Assembly: GCA_965203575.1 (NCBI GenBank) | Contig: OZ241894.1 | Span: 3,866,526 to 3,930,525, forward strand | DNA from: Aldehydirespirator sp965203575 | GTDB taxonomy: Bacteria > Actinomycetota > Acidimicrobiia > Acidimicrobiales > Aldehydirespiratoraceae | Reading direction: 5' to 3' | DNA length: 64,000 nt | Part shown: piece by piece, positions 1-9,214 of the stretch | Layout: each line of letters starts with the position of its first letter | Numbering within the stretch: the stretch's first letter is position 1 | Translations under genes and position numbers: made by a program | Notes under the pieces: generated by a model | The model's database searches: none | What the model was told of the DNA's origin: nothing | What the model saw: the letters and a program-made list of their open reading frames with translations, nothing else

Positions 1-3000
1 ACACGAGGTACAGCAGCAGCGTCTCGTCTTCCTCGGGGCCGGTGTCGCCGCACAGTTGCACCGTGGCCGTCGCCCACCGGTGCCCCTTGGGGATGTTCAC
101 CGACGCCCTCGTGGCCGGGATGACGAAGTCGGCGTCGCCGGAGCAGGACCGTCCCCCGGTCGCCCCGTTCGCGGGGCCGACGGGCCTGTAGATCACGGTC
201 ACCTCGCGGCTGTTGGCATAGGTCAGCCTCACCGGGAACCTCAGGACCCCGCTGGGAACCGTGACGGTGCCGTCGCCCTCGGCAACGGAGGCTCTGTCCA
301 CTCTCACCTTCGACGTGTCGTCGTCGACGATAGTGACCACCGTCTCCACCGGGTCGGCGCTGTTCCAGTTCGCGGGGTTGCCCGATCCGAAGAAGTCCCA
401 GGAGAGCCTGAAGGTCTCGTCGGGCTCGTCGACATTGTCCTCGATGAGCGAGAAGTAGTGAGTCCAGACAGAATCGAACGCGGGCTGATTGTGTACAGCC
501 TCCATTGAATAGAAGTCTTCACCTTGGACGGCGGTGATAGGGCTTGCCCGGATTCGGAGGCCGACCGTCTCGCACGGCCGGGGATCCATTCTTACGATCG
601 CTACCACATCCCCGCCCTCCTCGACGGAACGGTCGGTCGCCGCGACTAAGCGGGGCGGGGAATGGTCGTCGGAGACCGGGAGGCACGGGGCGCGGATCAC
701 GCCCAGCGCGCTGGAGTCGCCGAGCCGGACGTTGGCGTCGACGTCGGGGGCGACGGGGACCGACAGCCTCAGCAGCAGCCGCTCGTCGCCCTCGGTCTCG
801 TCGTCGGTGAGGGTGGGCACGGCCACGGTCTGCTCCAGCGGATCGCCGGGGTTGAAGGTCAATCGGCGGGATACCGCGGTGTAGTCGGCGCTCTCTCCCT
901 CGGGGACGTCGTCGTGGGGCACCGCGGCCAGGTTGGGGGTGCCGCTGAAGGTCCTCGCGTCGACGGTCACCACCTTGGCGCTGGCCGCCGACAGGCGCAC
1001 CGTGAAGGCCAGGTCCTCGCCCTCGCCGGCGGAGGCGCCGACCCCGTCGGGGCACGGCTCCAGCTTCAGGTCCTCGTCGGGGCAGTCGACGACCTCCACT
1101 GTGGGCTCGTCGTCGTTGTCGGCGATCTGGGCCTGGGCGAGGCTGGCGCCGACGGTGGCGTTCTGCACGCTGTCGGCGTCGAGCCGCACGGTGAACGTCT
1201 CTTCGTCCTCCTCGTCGAGGCTGTCGTCGCAGATCACCACGTCGAAGGTCTCGGTGGCCGGGTCGGCGTCGGCGGGGTCGAACTCGATCCAGGCGCCGGC
1301 GGCGGCCTGGTAGTCGGGCGCCGGGTCGGCCCCGCAGTCGCTGCCGCCGGTCGCGGTGTCGCTCTCCTGCCCGAAGGCGACCTGCGCTCTCACCACCCGG
1401 CCGCTGGGGTTGTCGAGCCTGGCGGTGAAGGTGGCCGTGGCGGACTCGGCCACCGCCGCGGCGGGGGCCTCGAGGCTCAGGGTCGGCAGGGGGTCGTCGT
1501 CGGTGATCGTGCCCACCGCGCAGTCGTCGTCGTCGTTGGCCGACTCGTCGGCCGGGGTGTTCGGATCGTCGGGCACCTCCGCCGGGCACGGCGACGACGC
1601 GCCCGACGACGCGTCGATGCCGTCGAAGCCGCTGAGCTTGAGGGTGAGCATCTCGTCGTCGTCCTCGTCGAGGGTGTCCTCGCAGGTCTCCACGGTGACC
1701 GTCACGGTGTCGGTGCCGGGGCCGAAGCTCGCGGGAGTGCTCGGCAGAGACACGAAGTCCGGCGGCGAGTCCCCGCTGCAGGCGGTCCCGCCCGTCGCAG
1801 CCCCCTCGGCCGCGGTCTGGTAGTCGACGCTGACCGTGCGGCCCGCCTCAGGGGTCAGGTTGAGGGTGAACTGCAGGTCCTCGCCCTCGCCCGCGGCGGC
1901 GTCGGACACCGTGAGCTGCGGCTCGTCGTCGTCGTCGACGATGACCGCGATGGCGGTGCCGCCGCCGGCGAGGCTGCCGTAGTCCGGCGCTCCCAGCCGC
2001 AGCAGGAAGGTCTCGTCGTGCTCGTAGAGACCGTCGTCGGAGACCGCCACGGACACGGTGGTGCTGTCCGAGCCGGCCGGGATCGTCAGCGAGCTGTTGG
2101 GCGCCGCCGAGGTGAAGTCGGCGCCGGCGGTGGCGGCCTCCTCGCCCTCTGAGGGGCGCTCGGCGGTCCAGTAGGGCGCGGTCACCGCCTGGCTGGCCTC
2201 CAGCGGGGTGGCGGTGCCGGCGATGAACAGCCCCACCGTGAACACCGCCTGGCCGTCGTCCTCGCCGACGCACACCTCGTAGTCCGGGAAGCTGTCGTCG
2301 GTGCAGGTGTCCAGCAGGCGCAGCTCGTGCTCGTCGTCGTCGACGATCCTGCCGTCGGCCCGGTAGTCGCTGGGGTGGCGGCGGTAGGTGGGATCCGGTC
2401 CCGACGGAGTGTCCAGCCACACCTCGAACAGCTCGTCGCGCTCGCCCACCGGGGCGTGCGGGGCGCGGCCGTCGTCGACGGACTGCACATCGAGTGTCGC
2501 GCTGGTGCTGCCCTCGTCGATCGTCACGGTGCCGCTTGCGACGTTGACGTAGTCGGCGCCGGTGTCGGTGGCAAGGTCCGCGCCGGTGGCGGTGCCGTAG
2601 GGCAGGTCCGCCGAGGACTTCTGCCCTGTTCGCCACCCCACCACCACGTCGCGGCCGCTCTCCTGGCCGAGCCGCACCGTGAACCTCAACGTCCCGCCCT
2701 CGACGGCAGACGACCCCACCCCGTCGGGGCAGGGATCCAGCCCCAATGCAGCGTCAGGACAGACGACGATCTCCGCTGCGGGCGGATCATCGTCGTCGGC
2801 CACGGTGCCCGTGCCCGCCGTGTCGGCGTCGACGGTCGCCTCCGGGTCGGCGGGATCCCCCGGCACCAGCCTCAGGACCACATCGAAGGTCTCCTCCGCG
2901 TCCTCGTCGAGACTGTCGTCGAAGGTGGGCACCACGAAGGACGCCGTGCGGTGGCCGACCCCGAAGACGACCTCGCCGGTGAGCTGCGTCGCCGGAGGCG

Positions 3001-5368
3001 GCGGCGGCACCACGAGGTCGCCGTCGACGGTGGTGCCGTGCACCACGCTCCACTCCGCGGTGACGGGCCGCTGCGCGGCCACCGGCGATGTCCCGTCGGT
3101 CGCGCTGACCAGACTCACCTCGAACCTCAGCGGCGTGCCCTCGGTGCCGCGGGCGTCGCCGACTCGCAACAGCGGCGGGGCGTCGTCGTTGACGATCACG
3201 CCCACCGCGCACCTGTCGTCGGCGTAGTCAGACTCGTCGGCCGGGGTGTTCGGATCGTTGGGCACCTCCGCCGGGCACGGACCGGTCTCGCCGCCGGGAT
3301 CCGCGAAGCCCGCGTTGGAGGCCCCCAGCCGCAGCACCACCGTCTCGTCCTCCTCGTCCAGGTCGTCGTCGATGATGGTGACCCCTGCCTGCTTGGGCCC
3401 GGTCTCGCCGGGTCCGAACCGCACCTCGCCCTGCGGCGACGGCGTGCACGCCACCCCGGTGTAGTCGTCGGGCTCGGCGGCCGTGCCGTCCTCGGTGCAG
3501 TACTCGACGGTAACCCCCGTCGCCCTGCCGCTCGGGGCGCTCAGTGCCACGTCGAAGCTCAGCACGGCACTGTCGGCCTCGGTCACGGAGGCGTCCGAGA
3601 CGAGCACGTCCGGCGGATCATCGTCGTCGATGATGGTGCCCCTGCCGGGGCTCGTGTCGATCCAGGCGCTGTCGCTCGGGTTGCACAACTCCACCAGGAA
3701 CGTCTCGTCGTCCTCGTCGAGACCATCGTCGTCAACCTGCACGGTGAGCGTCGTGCGGCCGGTGCCGTCCCTCGGGATGACCACCTCGGGCGAGCCGGCC
3801 GGGCAGGGGCCGGGCTCGCCGGTGTAGTCCGCCCCGGCTGTGGCGCGGCGGGCGGTCGGGTTGTCGTCGTCTCTGGTGAAGTAGCGCACGGTCACTTCGG
3901 GCGTCTTGGGTCCCACGCGCGTCACCGTGAACACCAGCGACCCGGCCGGGTCGCCCGGGTTCGACCCGCACTCGGTGGGATCGGCGTTCTCACAGGCGCG
4001 GGCGTCGCCGACCGACAGCCCCGGCTCGTCGTCGAGGATCGTGCCCACCGCACAGTCGTCGCGGTCGGTTCCAGCTTCGGCCTCGGCCGGGCAAGGGGTG
4101 CCTCGACCGACGGTGCCGGAAAACTGGGCACCGGAGGCTTGCAGGCGCAACTCGACCGTCTCGGGGCCCTCGCCGCAGCGGTCGTCGTCGATCGTCACCG
4201 TGACGTCCCGCGGCCCGGTCTCTCCCGGCCCGAAGGTCAACGTGTCCCCCGCTTTGACGTAGTCGCGGTCGGTGGTGTCTCGGCAGGTGTTGAGCAACGT
4301 GGCCGTGCCGTCGGCGGTCTCGTAGTCGACCGTCACCTCCACTCCGGCCGCGGCGGCCAGCCCCACCTGGAATGTCAGCTGGACGCCGTCGCCCTCGGTC
4401 ACGGGCGCCGCGTCGGACACGGTGACGGTCGGCGGATCGTCGTCGTCGCGAATGGTGCCGATGGCGCTGCGCCGGGCCTGGTCCAGGTTCAGCAGGGCAG
4501 GATCGGGCGGCTCGCCCAGCACCAGTTCCAGGGTCTCGTCGGCCTCGAAGAGGTCGTCCCGGACGACCTCCACCTCGATGGTCGCCCCGGTATTACCGAC
4601 TTGGATCGTCACCGTGGACGGCGCCGGCAGCGTGTAGTCGGAGACTTCAGTCGCAGGGTTAGGGCCGGTGCCGGTGATGGTGTAGGGCAGCACCACCTCG
4701 GCGGTGGCCGGCGCGTCAAGGGTCAACGTGAAGATGAGCTTCGGCGGGTCGCCGGGGTCTGCCAGGTCGCCCTCGACCACCACAGCGCCGCTCACGCCTG
4801 CCTTGGGCGCGCCCTGCAGGACGGCCACCTCCGACGCCTGCCCGCGGAACTCGACGGTGGGGAACACCCCCCGCAGCGGCGCCACCGCCCCGTCGGTCTC
4901 GCACACGAAGCTCACCCCCAGCACCCCGATCCCGCTCACCTCGGTGTTGGCCGCCGTCACCCCGCTGGAAGGGTCCGGGACCAGGTCGTCGCGGACCAGC
5001 CACTCCTCCTCCAGGATCCCGGTCTCGCCCGGCACCGGCCGCGGGCCGCCGATGCACAGGAAGTCCAGCCCGGGCCGGGCCGACAGCACGTCGGTCACCA
5101 GGTCCTCGCATTCCGCCTCCCGGTCCTCCTCGCAGGTCAGCGCGGCCGCGGTGGCCGCCTCCTCCGCGGCCAGGTCGGTCATCAGCGCGGCCCGGCCGCC
5201 CCGGCCCGCCCACAGCACGAACAGCGCCAGCAGCATCAGGACCGGCACCAGCAGCACCACCTCCAACGAGGTCGAGCCCGCCTCCCCCCGCCGCGTCCGG
5301 CGGGCCTGCAAGGCCTCCCCGCCCACCGGCGCCGACCGCGTCACGCCAGCCCGGCCCCGGCGCGTCAT
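1..5368 (-). CDS. Giant TadE-like / Calx-beta repeat surface protein (C-terminus beyond window)
   Basis: Open on the minus strand from 5368 to the left edge with no stop (at least 1,789 residues); the frame was spot-checked near 5300, 2015 and 420. Residues about 24-55 form a TadE-type leader: basic residues, then GSTSLEVVLLVPVLMLL with Glu at +5 after Gly and a hydrophobic helix, the mark of pilin-like proteins cleaved by prepilin peptidase. After about 150 residues come about twelve Calx-beta-type repeats, each with an acidic strand of the DDGLDEDDETF kind and closing as GTIxDDD. Calx-beta domains bind calcium and are common in large adhesins. Many Cys pairs occur in CPAEVPxDPN and CAVG segments. 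The start is uncertain: ATG 5368, in-frame ATG 5452 and GTG 5344 are all possible, because a 56-bp duplication covers the region. It is the last gene of the pilus locus within the window. An adhesin or pilus-tip role is inferred. Confidence 0.8.
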   Translation of the reverse strand, partial: MTRRGRAGVTRSAPVGGEALQARRTRRGEAGSTSLEVVLLVPVLMLLALFVLWAGRGGRAALMTDLAAEEAATAAALTCEEDREAECEDLVTDVLSARPGLDFLCIGGPRPVPGETGILEEEWLVRDDLVPDPSSGVTAANTEVSGIGVLGVSFVCETDGAVAPLRGVFPTVEFRGQASEVAVLQGAPKAGVSGAVVVEGDLADPGDPPKLIFTLTLDAPATAEVVLPYTITGTGPNPATEVSDYTLPAPSTVTIQVGNTGATIEVEVVRDDLFEADETLELVLGEPPDPALLNLDQARRSAIGTIRDDDDPPTVTVSDAAPVTEGDGVQLTFQVGLAAAAGVEVTVDYETADGTATLLNTCRDTTDRDYVKAGDTLTFGPGETGPRDVTVTIDDDRCGEGPETVELRLQASGAQFSGTVGRGTPCPAEAEAGTDRDDCAVGTILDDEPGLSVGDARACENADPTECGSNPGDPAGSLVFTVTRVGPKTPEVTVRYFTRDDDNPTARRATAGADYTGEPGPCPAGSPEVVIPRDGTGRTTLTVQVDDDGLDEDDETFLVELCNPSDSAWIDTSPGRGTIIDDDDPPDVLVSDASVTEADSAVLSFDVALSAPSGRATGVTVEYCTEDGTAAEPDDYTGVACTPSPQGEVRFGPGETGPKQAGVTIIDDDLDEEDETVVLRLGASNAGFADPGGETGPCPAEVPNDPNTPADESDYADDRCAVGVIVNDDAPPLLRVGDARGTEGTPLRFEVSLVSATDGTSPVAAQRPVTAEWSVVHGTTVDGDLVVPPPPPATQLTGEVVFGVGHRTASFVVPTFDDSLDEDAEETFDVVLRLVPGDPADPEATVDADTAGTGTVADDDDPPAAEIVVCPDAALGLDPCPDGVGSSAVEGGTLRFTVRLGQESGRDVVVGWRTGQKSSADLPYGTATGADLATDTGADYVNVASGTVTIDEGSTSATLDVQSVDDGRAPHAPVGERDELFEVWLDTPSGPDPTYRRHPSDYRADGRIVDDDEHELRLLDTCTDDSFPDYEVCVGEDDGQAVFTVGLFIAGTATPLEASQAVTAPYWTAERPSEGEEAATAGADFTSAAPNSSLTIPAGSDSTTVSVAVSDDGLYEHDETFLLRLGAPDYGSLAGGGTAIAVIVDDDDEPQLTVSDAAAGEGEDLQFTLNLTPEAGRTVSVDYQTAAEGAATGGTACSGDSPPDFVSLPSTPASFGPGTDTVTVTVETCEDTLDEDDDEMLTLKLSGFDGIDASSGASSPCPAEVPDDPNTPADESANDDDDCAVGTITDDDPLPTLSLEAPAAAVAESATATFTARLDNPSGRVVRAQVAFGQESDTATGGSDCGADPAPDYQAAAGAWIEFDPADADPATETFDVVICDDSLDEEDEETFTVRLDADSVQNATVGASLAQAQIADNDDEPTVEVVDCPDEDLKLEPCPDGVGASAGEGEDLAFTVRLSAASAKVVTVDARTFSGTPNLAAVPHDDVPEGESADYTAVSRRLTFNPGDPLEQTVAVPTLTDDETEGDERLLLRLSVPVAPDVDANVRLGDSSALGVIRAPCLPVSDDHSPPRLVAATDRSVEEGGDVVAIVRMDPRPCETVGLRIRASPITAVQGEDFYSMEAVHNQPAFDSVWTHYFSLIEDNVDEPDETFRLSWDFFGSGNPANWNSADPVETVVTIVDDDTSKVRVDRASVAEGDGTVTVPSGVLRFPVRLTYANSREVTVIYRPVGPANGATGGRSCSGDADFVIPATRASVNIPKGHRWATATVQLCGDTGPEEDETLLLYLV

Positions 5369-5415
5369 GCCGCCCCGCCCACCGGCGCCGACAGCGTCAC
5401 GCCGGCCCCGACCCC
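5322..5415. repeat. 56-bp imperfect tandem duplication at the start of the Calx-beta gene
   Basis: The segment beginning CCCACCGGCGCCGACCGCGT at 5322 recurs at 5378 with a few changes. A separate 30-bp segment at 5445-5474 recurs at 5507-5536. The duplications include the likely start-codon region, so the choice of start is ambiguous. This is one of several junction duplications in this locus. Confidence 0.8.
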
Positions 5416-5639
5416 ACGGCCACACGCCGTATCGGCCGGTGAGGCGCCGCATCGCGCCCCCACGGCCCTGCCCCGGGCCCGGCCGACCGGGACCACCGGG
5501 TGCGCCGCCGCATCGCGCCCCCACGGCCCTGCCCCGCCGCCGGCGGCCCGCCAGTCCCCGCGTCAACGGGCCGGACCGGCCCGCGACCGCCGCACCGGGG
5601 GGCGTGCTCACCGGTCCGGTCCCCAACCTGGCCGCCCGC

Positions 5640-6662
5640 TCAGCCCGACAGCGCCGTCCGGCGCTGCGACGAGTCCGACAACTGCCTTGAGTTGGCGCTG
5701 GGGTTCTGTAGCACGACCGGCCGGCCCTGGTCGTCGAGCACGTCCAGACGGTCGGTGCAGCGTTCCATGAGTGTTGAACTGTCGACCGCCCGGCTGCGGC
5801 GCCCTATCGACTCGGCCCCCAGCCGCCTCCCGTCGGGCCACACCTGCGCCGCGGCCCAGCCCGCTGCGTCCCAGTCGGCGACCAGGGCCACGTGCACCGC
5901 GTCCTTCACGTCGATCTTCGGGGAGATCTGGCAGGGCACGTTCGACGACTGTTCTTCGAGCGAGTCGCTGTAGAAGCCCCTCAGCGACCCCACGTCCACG
6001 CCCAGATTGCCCAGGTCGCGCACCACCGACTCGAACAGGGCGTCGCAGGCCTTCCTCCAATTCTTCAGCTTGGACCGGTAGGCGTCGATCCTGTCCTGCT
6101 CGGCCTTGCGGAGATCGTCCAGGCGACTCCATTCAGCCGGGTCGACGTTGCGGTCCACGGCGTCCCGGTCGGTTTGGAACCGGTCCCGTTCGCTCTCGTA
6201 GCCGTCCAGCGTCTCCTGCTGCTTCGATTCGCGGTAGTCGCACTCCGGGGGGAACGCCGGGATCGGCCCGGTGGGCTGCTGGTGGGTGTAGCGCCAGGCG
6301 ACCGCCATGGTGGCCATGTCGTCGGCCGCCTCGCGCATGGAGGACTCGGCCGCCAGACGCTGGGGGCCGGCCATGGCCACCACCGCCGCGAAGGCCGAGA
6401 TCGGCACCATCAGCACCACCCACAGGCTCACCGCGCCGCCCGACTCGCCACGCCCGACCGGCCGCCGCATCCACCGCACGGCCGCGCCCGCACGGCCGCG
6501 CCCGCACGCTTCGGCGGACCGCCCCCAACGGCTCACCACAGGTCCCACCATCGGCATCGCCGTGCCCCGTCGGACACCGTCCGGCGGCTCCGACGGGGCC
6601 TCAGAGGCACCGGCGCGTCGTTGGGCCTCCCCGGCGACCCTTCCCCGTCCGAACCGTGTCAT
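5640..6662 (-). CDS. TadG-like membrane-anchored protein of the pilus locus
   Basis: About 340 residues. After a long basic N-terminal segment comes GESGGAVSLWVVLMVPISAF, a TadE/TadG-type single transmembrane helix near residues 75-98, followed by a charged, probably coiled-coil region (ERDRFQTDRDAVDRN, LDDLRKAEQDRIDAYRSKLK) and a soluble C-terminal domain with Cys residues. Unlike true pilins it lacks Glu at +5 (Trp instead), so it may not be processed. ATG 6662 is chosen because GGAGGG lies 8 nt upstream; GTG 6671 is an alternative. It follows the binding-protein gene by 30 nt and precedes the Calx-beta gene, as minor TadE/F/G genes usually trail tadABC. The exact family beyond TadG-like is unknown. 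Confidence 0.7.
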   Translation of the reverse strand: MTRFGRGRVAGEAQRRAGASEAPSEPPDGVRRGTAMPMVGPVVSRWGRSAEACGRGRAGAAVRWMRRPVGRGESGGAVSLWVVLMVPISAFAAVVAMAGPQRLAAESSMREAADDMATMAVAWRYTHQQPTGPIPAFPPECDYRESKQQETLDGYESERDRFQTDRDAVDRNVDPAEWSRLDDLRKAEQDRIDAYRSKLKNWRKACDALFESVVRDLGNLGVDVGSLRGFYSDSLEEQSSNVPCQISPKIDVKDAVHVALVADWDAAGWAAAQVWPDGRRLGAESIGRRSRAVDSSTLMERCTDRLDVLDDQGRPVVLQNPSANSRQLSDSSQRRTALSG

Positions 6663-6692
6663 CGCGGACACCCTCCGTCAGCGGGCCGGCCG

Positions 6693-8060
6693 CTAACGGC
6701 TCTCCGGGGCCGTCCAGTTCCGCTCCTCGAGGTTCTGCTCGGTCACCGCGGTGGGGTCCATGGCCACGTGGCCGGTGTCGTAGGCGCCCGCGAGCAGGAA
6801 GTCGCCGCAGGCGTCGGCCGCGGCCGCGGCCTGGTTGGCCAGGCCCGGCACCATGGCCGCCACCACCACGCCCTCGTAGACGTAGTTGACCAGCGAGTCG
6901 CTCATGTGGAAGCCCGCGGTGGACACCTCGCCGTATAGGGCCTGCGCCGCTATGAACCTCGACGCCTGCTCCAGGCTGGGGTCGGGGTGGAAGATGATGT
7001 CCACGTCGGGGTGGGCCTCGATCCACTCGCCGGCCGCCTCGTAGGCCGCCTCGGGGTCGGCGCCGAGCGACGCCGCGGTGTCGGCGCCGTTGACGAACTC
7101 CAGGTCGGGCAGCTCCTCTCCGATGCCGTCGATGAAGCCCTCCATGAGCACGCGGGACCGCTCGTCGGCGGCGTCGGCGGCCAGCACCGCCCCCTTGCGC
7201 AGCAGGATCCGGCCGTCCAGGGCCCAGCGGCCCACCAGCCTGCCGGTGTGGACGCCCGCGCCGCGGTCGTCGAGGCCGTAGAAGGCGAAGCGCTTGGAGC
7301 CGGGGCTGTCGGCGCCCACCGTGAACACCGGCACGCCCGAGTTGGCGGCCCGGTCGATCACCCTGGCCAGCTCGCCGCCGGCCGCGGCCTCCACCACCAG
7401 GCAGTCGACCTCGCCCGCCACCACCAGCTCGTCGATCTCCGCGGCCTGCGCGTCGGGGTCGTCGCCCCATGGGCCAACCACCCGGGCCTCGACGGCGCCG
7501 CCGTAGCGGGCCGCGACCTCCTCGGCGCCCCGGGCCCAGCCCTCTCCCATGGCCGGGCCCGAGCCTCCGTCGCTGGTCGCCCCCACCGACAGGACCAGGC
7601 TCAACGTCTGGTCGAGGGTTAGCAGCTTGTGGGCCGTCCGGTCGGCCAGCAGGAACGAGCCCCAGGGCAGTTCCGCCCGGTATGGCGGGCTCTGGGGCCG
7701 CGGCGGCACCGTGGTGGCGGGCGGCCCCGGGTCGGCGGGCGCCGTGGTCGCGGGAGGCTCCGGGTCCGGCGGCGCCTCGGTCGTGGCCGGCGGCTCCGGG
7801 TCGGTGTCGGGCGGCTCCGGGTCGGCGGGCGCCTCGGTGGGGTCGGGCTGCTCCGGGTCGGCGGGCGCCGCCTGGTCCGGCGCGGCCGTCGACGTGGGCG
7901 CGGCGACAGGCTGGGGCCCGTCATCGCCGCCGTCCCCGCCGCAGGCCGATGCCAGCAGGGCCCCGAGGGCGACAAGGCAGCCCGCACGCCGGATGCCGAG
8001 CGCTGCCCGCGTGCGCAGGTCCGGGCCGCGCCCGCCGGGTGGTGTGTCACGTTGCTTCAT
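6693..8060 (-). CDS. Periplasmic-binding-protein-like lipoprotein (LacI/ribose-binding fold)
   Basis: A 455-residue lipoprotein: signal with a lipobox ending in Cys40 (LLASAC), then about 100 residues of Pro/Ala/Asp/Glu-rich linker, then a type-1 sugar-binding domain from about residue 150. The domain shows the LSLVLSVGATSDGG first strand, VDCLVVEAAAGGELARVID, GVPVFTVGADSPGSKRFAFYG and DVDIIFHPDPS, as in ribose- or autoinducer-type binding proteins. No permease or ATPase lies nearby; it sits between the TadE-like plus-strand gene and the TadG-like gene. The substrate cannot be predicted. Its place in a pilus locus suggests a surface sensor or sugar-binding component rather than a transporter part (inference). 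Confidence 0.8.
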   Translation of the reverse strand: MKQRDTPPGGRGPDLRTRAALGIRRAGCLVALGALLASACGGDGGDDGPQPVAAPTSTAAPDQAAPADPEQPDPTEAPADPEPPDTDPEPPATTEAPPDPEPPATTAPADPGPPATTVPPRPQSPPYRAELPWGSFLLADRTAHKLLTLDQTLSLVLSVGATSDGGSGPAMGEGWARGAEEVAARYGGAVEARVVGPWGDDPDAQAAEIDELVVAGEVDCLVVEAAAGGELARVIDRAANSGVPVFTVGADSPGSKRFAFYGLDDRGAGVHTGRLVGRWALDGRILLRKGAVLAADAADERSRVLMEGFIDGIGEELPDLEFVNGADTAASLGADPEAAYEAAGEWIEAHPDVDIIFHPDPSLEQASRFIAAQALYGEVSTAGFHMSDSLVNYVYEGVVVAAMVPGLANQAAAAADACGDFLLAGAYDTGHVAMDPTAVTEQNLEERNWTAPESR

Positions 8061-8249
8061 GGATCCGCCTTCCTATGGACTTGGTTTGGTTTGATTGCCT
8101 GCCGTCCGGGGCCAGCCGCCCGCAGACGGACGAAGGTCCGCGCCCCCTCGAACCTGCCGAACGGCCCGAACCGCCGCAGGAGGCCGGGCCGGGCCCGACG
8201 CACGGCGCCGCCGACTCGGGGACAGGCCGCCCGGCGGCTGTTGGATAGG

Positions 8250-9008
8250 GTGAGCGGCATCCGCCGCCCGACCTGCCTCCTGCCGCGCCGACGGGAACAG
8301 CCCCAGTCCGCCGCGCATCGCCTCACCCGCCGCGGACGATCCAGGCCGCAGGCAGCCCGACCCCCCACCGGCGCCGCCGCGAGGATCGCGGCCGCGTCGA
8401 GGCGCTTCGGGGCCGCGCGGCGCGACGAGCGGGGCGAGACGCTGGCGCTGCTGGTGCTGTGGCCGATGCTGCTGGTGGCCGTCCTGTTGCTGCTGGTGCA
8501 CGCCTTCATCGTCGCCAACGCCCAGTCCGAGGCCGAGGTGGCCGCGTCGGCGGGCCTGAGGGCGGCGTGGCGCTCAGCAGCCAACGAGGACTTCCTGAGC
8601 GTCCGCCAATCCGACGGCACGTACACGGCGGACAAGTACACGGACGACCCGAGTACGCAGGGGGTAGTAGAACACGCGGCCACGCACCCGGCGGTGCTGG
8701 AGATGGCCTCGGCCGCGCAGGACGCCGCAGCCCGGGCGGCGGCCACCAAGACCGGCTGGCGGTGGTGGACGCCGGGCGCGACGGTGGTGCACAGCGACTG
8801 GTGCGAGCCCGCGGGGGCCCGGCCGGGCCAGGGCCAGTCGGGCTGGGTGCGGGTGGTGGTGTCGGGAGAGGTGTTCGGGCCGCTGGCCGCGCTGTGGCCC
8901 GACCGGCTCGACCGCGTGTACGCGGCCGCGACCGGCCCCGCGGTGCTGCTCTCGCCCCAGCAGGGCCAGCAGGCTCCAGTGGTCCCCGCCGACCTGCCCG
9001 AGTGCTGA
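8250..9008 (+). CDS. TadE-like pseudopilin-family protein
   Basis: About 252 residues from GTG 8250. A basic N-terminal region leads into RRDERGETLALLVLWPMLLV, a TadE-type membrane helix near residues 52-80, then ANAQSEAEVAASAGLRAAW, the small-residue amphipathic stretch typical of TadE/TadF minor pilins, and a soluble domain with Trp-rich (GWRWWTPGA) and Cys-containing segments. Longer in-frame starts exist, but they run antisense into the binding-protein gene. It is encoded opposite to most of the pilus locus and is convergent with the pilin-like gene at 9215-9619. It is probably a minor pilus component. The start is moderately certain: GGATAGG precedes it closely. Confidence 0.7.
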   Translation: MSGIRRPTCLLPRRREQPQSAAHRLTRRGRSRPQAARPPTGAAARIAAASRRFGAARRDERGETLALLVLWPMLLVAVLLLLVHAFIVANAQSEAEVAASAGLRAAWRSAANEDFLSVRQSDGTYTADKYTDDPSTQGVVEHAATHPAVLEMASAAQDAAARAAATKTGWRWWTPGATVVHSDWCEPAGARPGQGQSGWVRVVVSGEVFGPLAALWPDRLDRVYAAATGPAVLLSPQQGQQAPVVPADLPEC

Positions 9009-9024
9009 CCCGCCCCGCCCGCCT

Positions 9025-9139
9025 CCCGGCCCCCGATGCCGCGGCCGGCGCCAGCGGCAGCCAACTCGGCCACCATGCCGCCCCCCTTCGCGCAAGCTGC
9101 ACCCCGGCCCCCGATGCCGCAGCCGGCGCCAGCGGCAGC
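9025..9139. repeat. Direct repeat pair (37 bp, 78-bp period) between convergent genes
   Basis: CCCGGCCCCCGATGCCGCGG at 9025 and its near-identical copy from 9103 each extend 37 bp with one change. They lie in the 206-bp gap between the TadE-like gene and the pilin-like gene, where no ORF is supported. Confidence 0.8.
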
Positions 9140-9214
9140 ACACGGCCCGTCGGGCGCGCTCCGGGTCGCCTTCTGCCGGCCGCTGTCCGCGCCTGCGGGG
9201 CAAGGGGCCATCGT

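Noticed and set aside
662..5770. Very long plus-strand open frames opposite the Calx-beta gene
   Set aside because: They are antisense artefacts of high GC: composition is extreme in Arg/His/Gly/Val with no recognisable domain, while the minus strand encodes coherent Calx-beta repeats in one frame.
7629..8249. N-terminal extension of the TadE-like gene
   Set aside because: It overlaps the binding-protein gene antisense and has Arg/Gly low-complexity composition; GTG 8250 gives a protein that fits the family.
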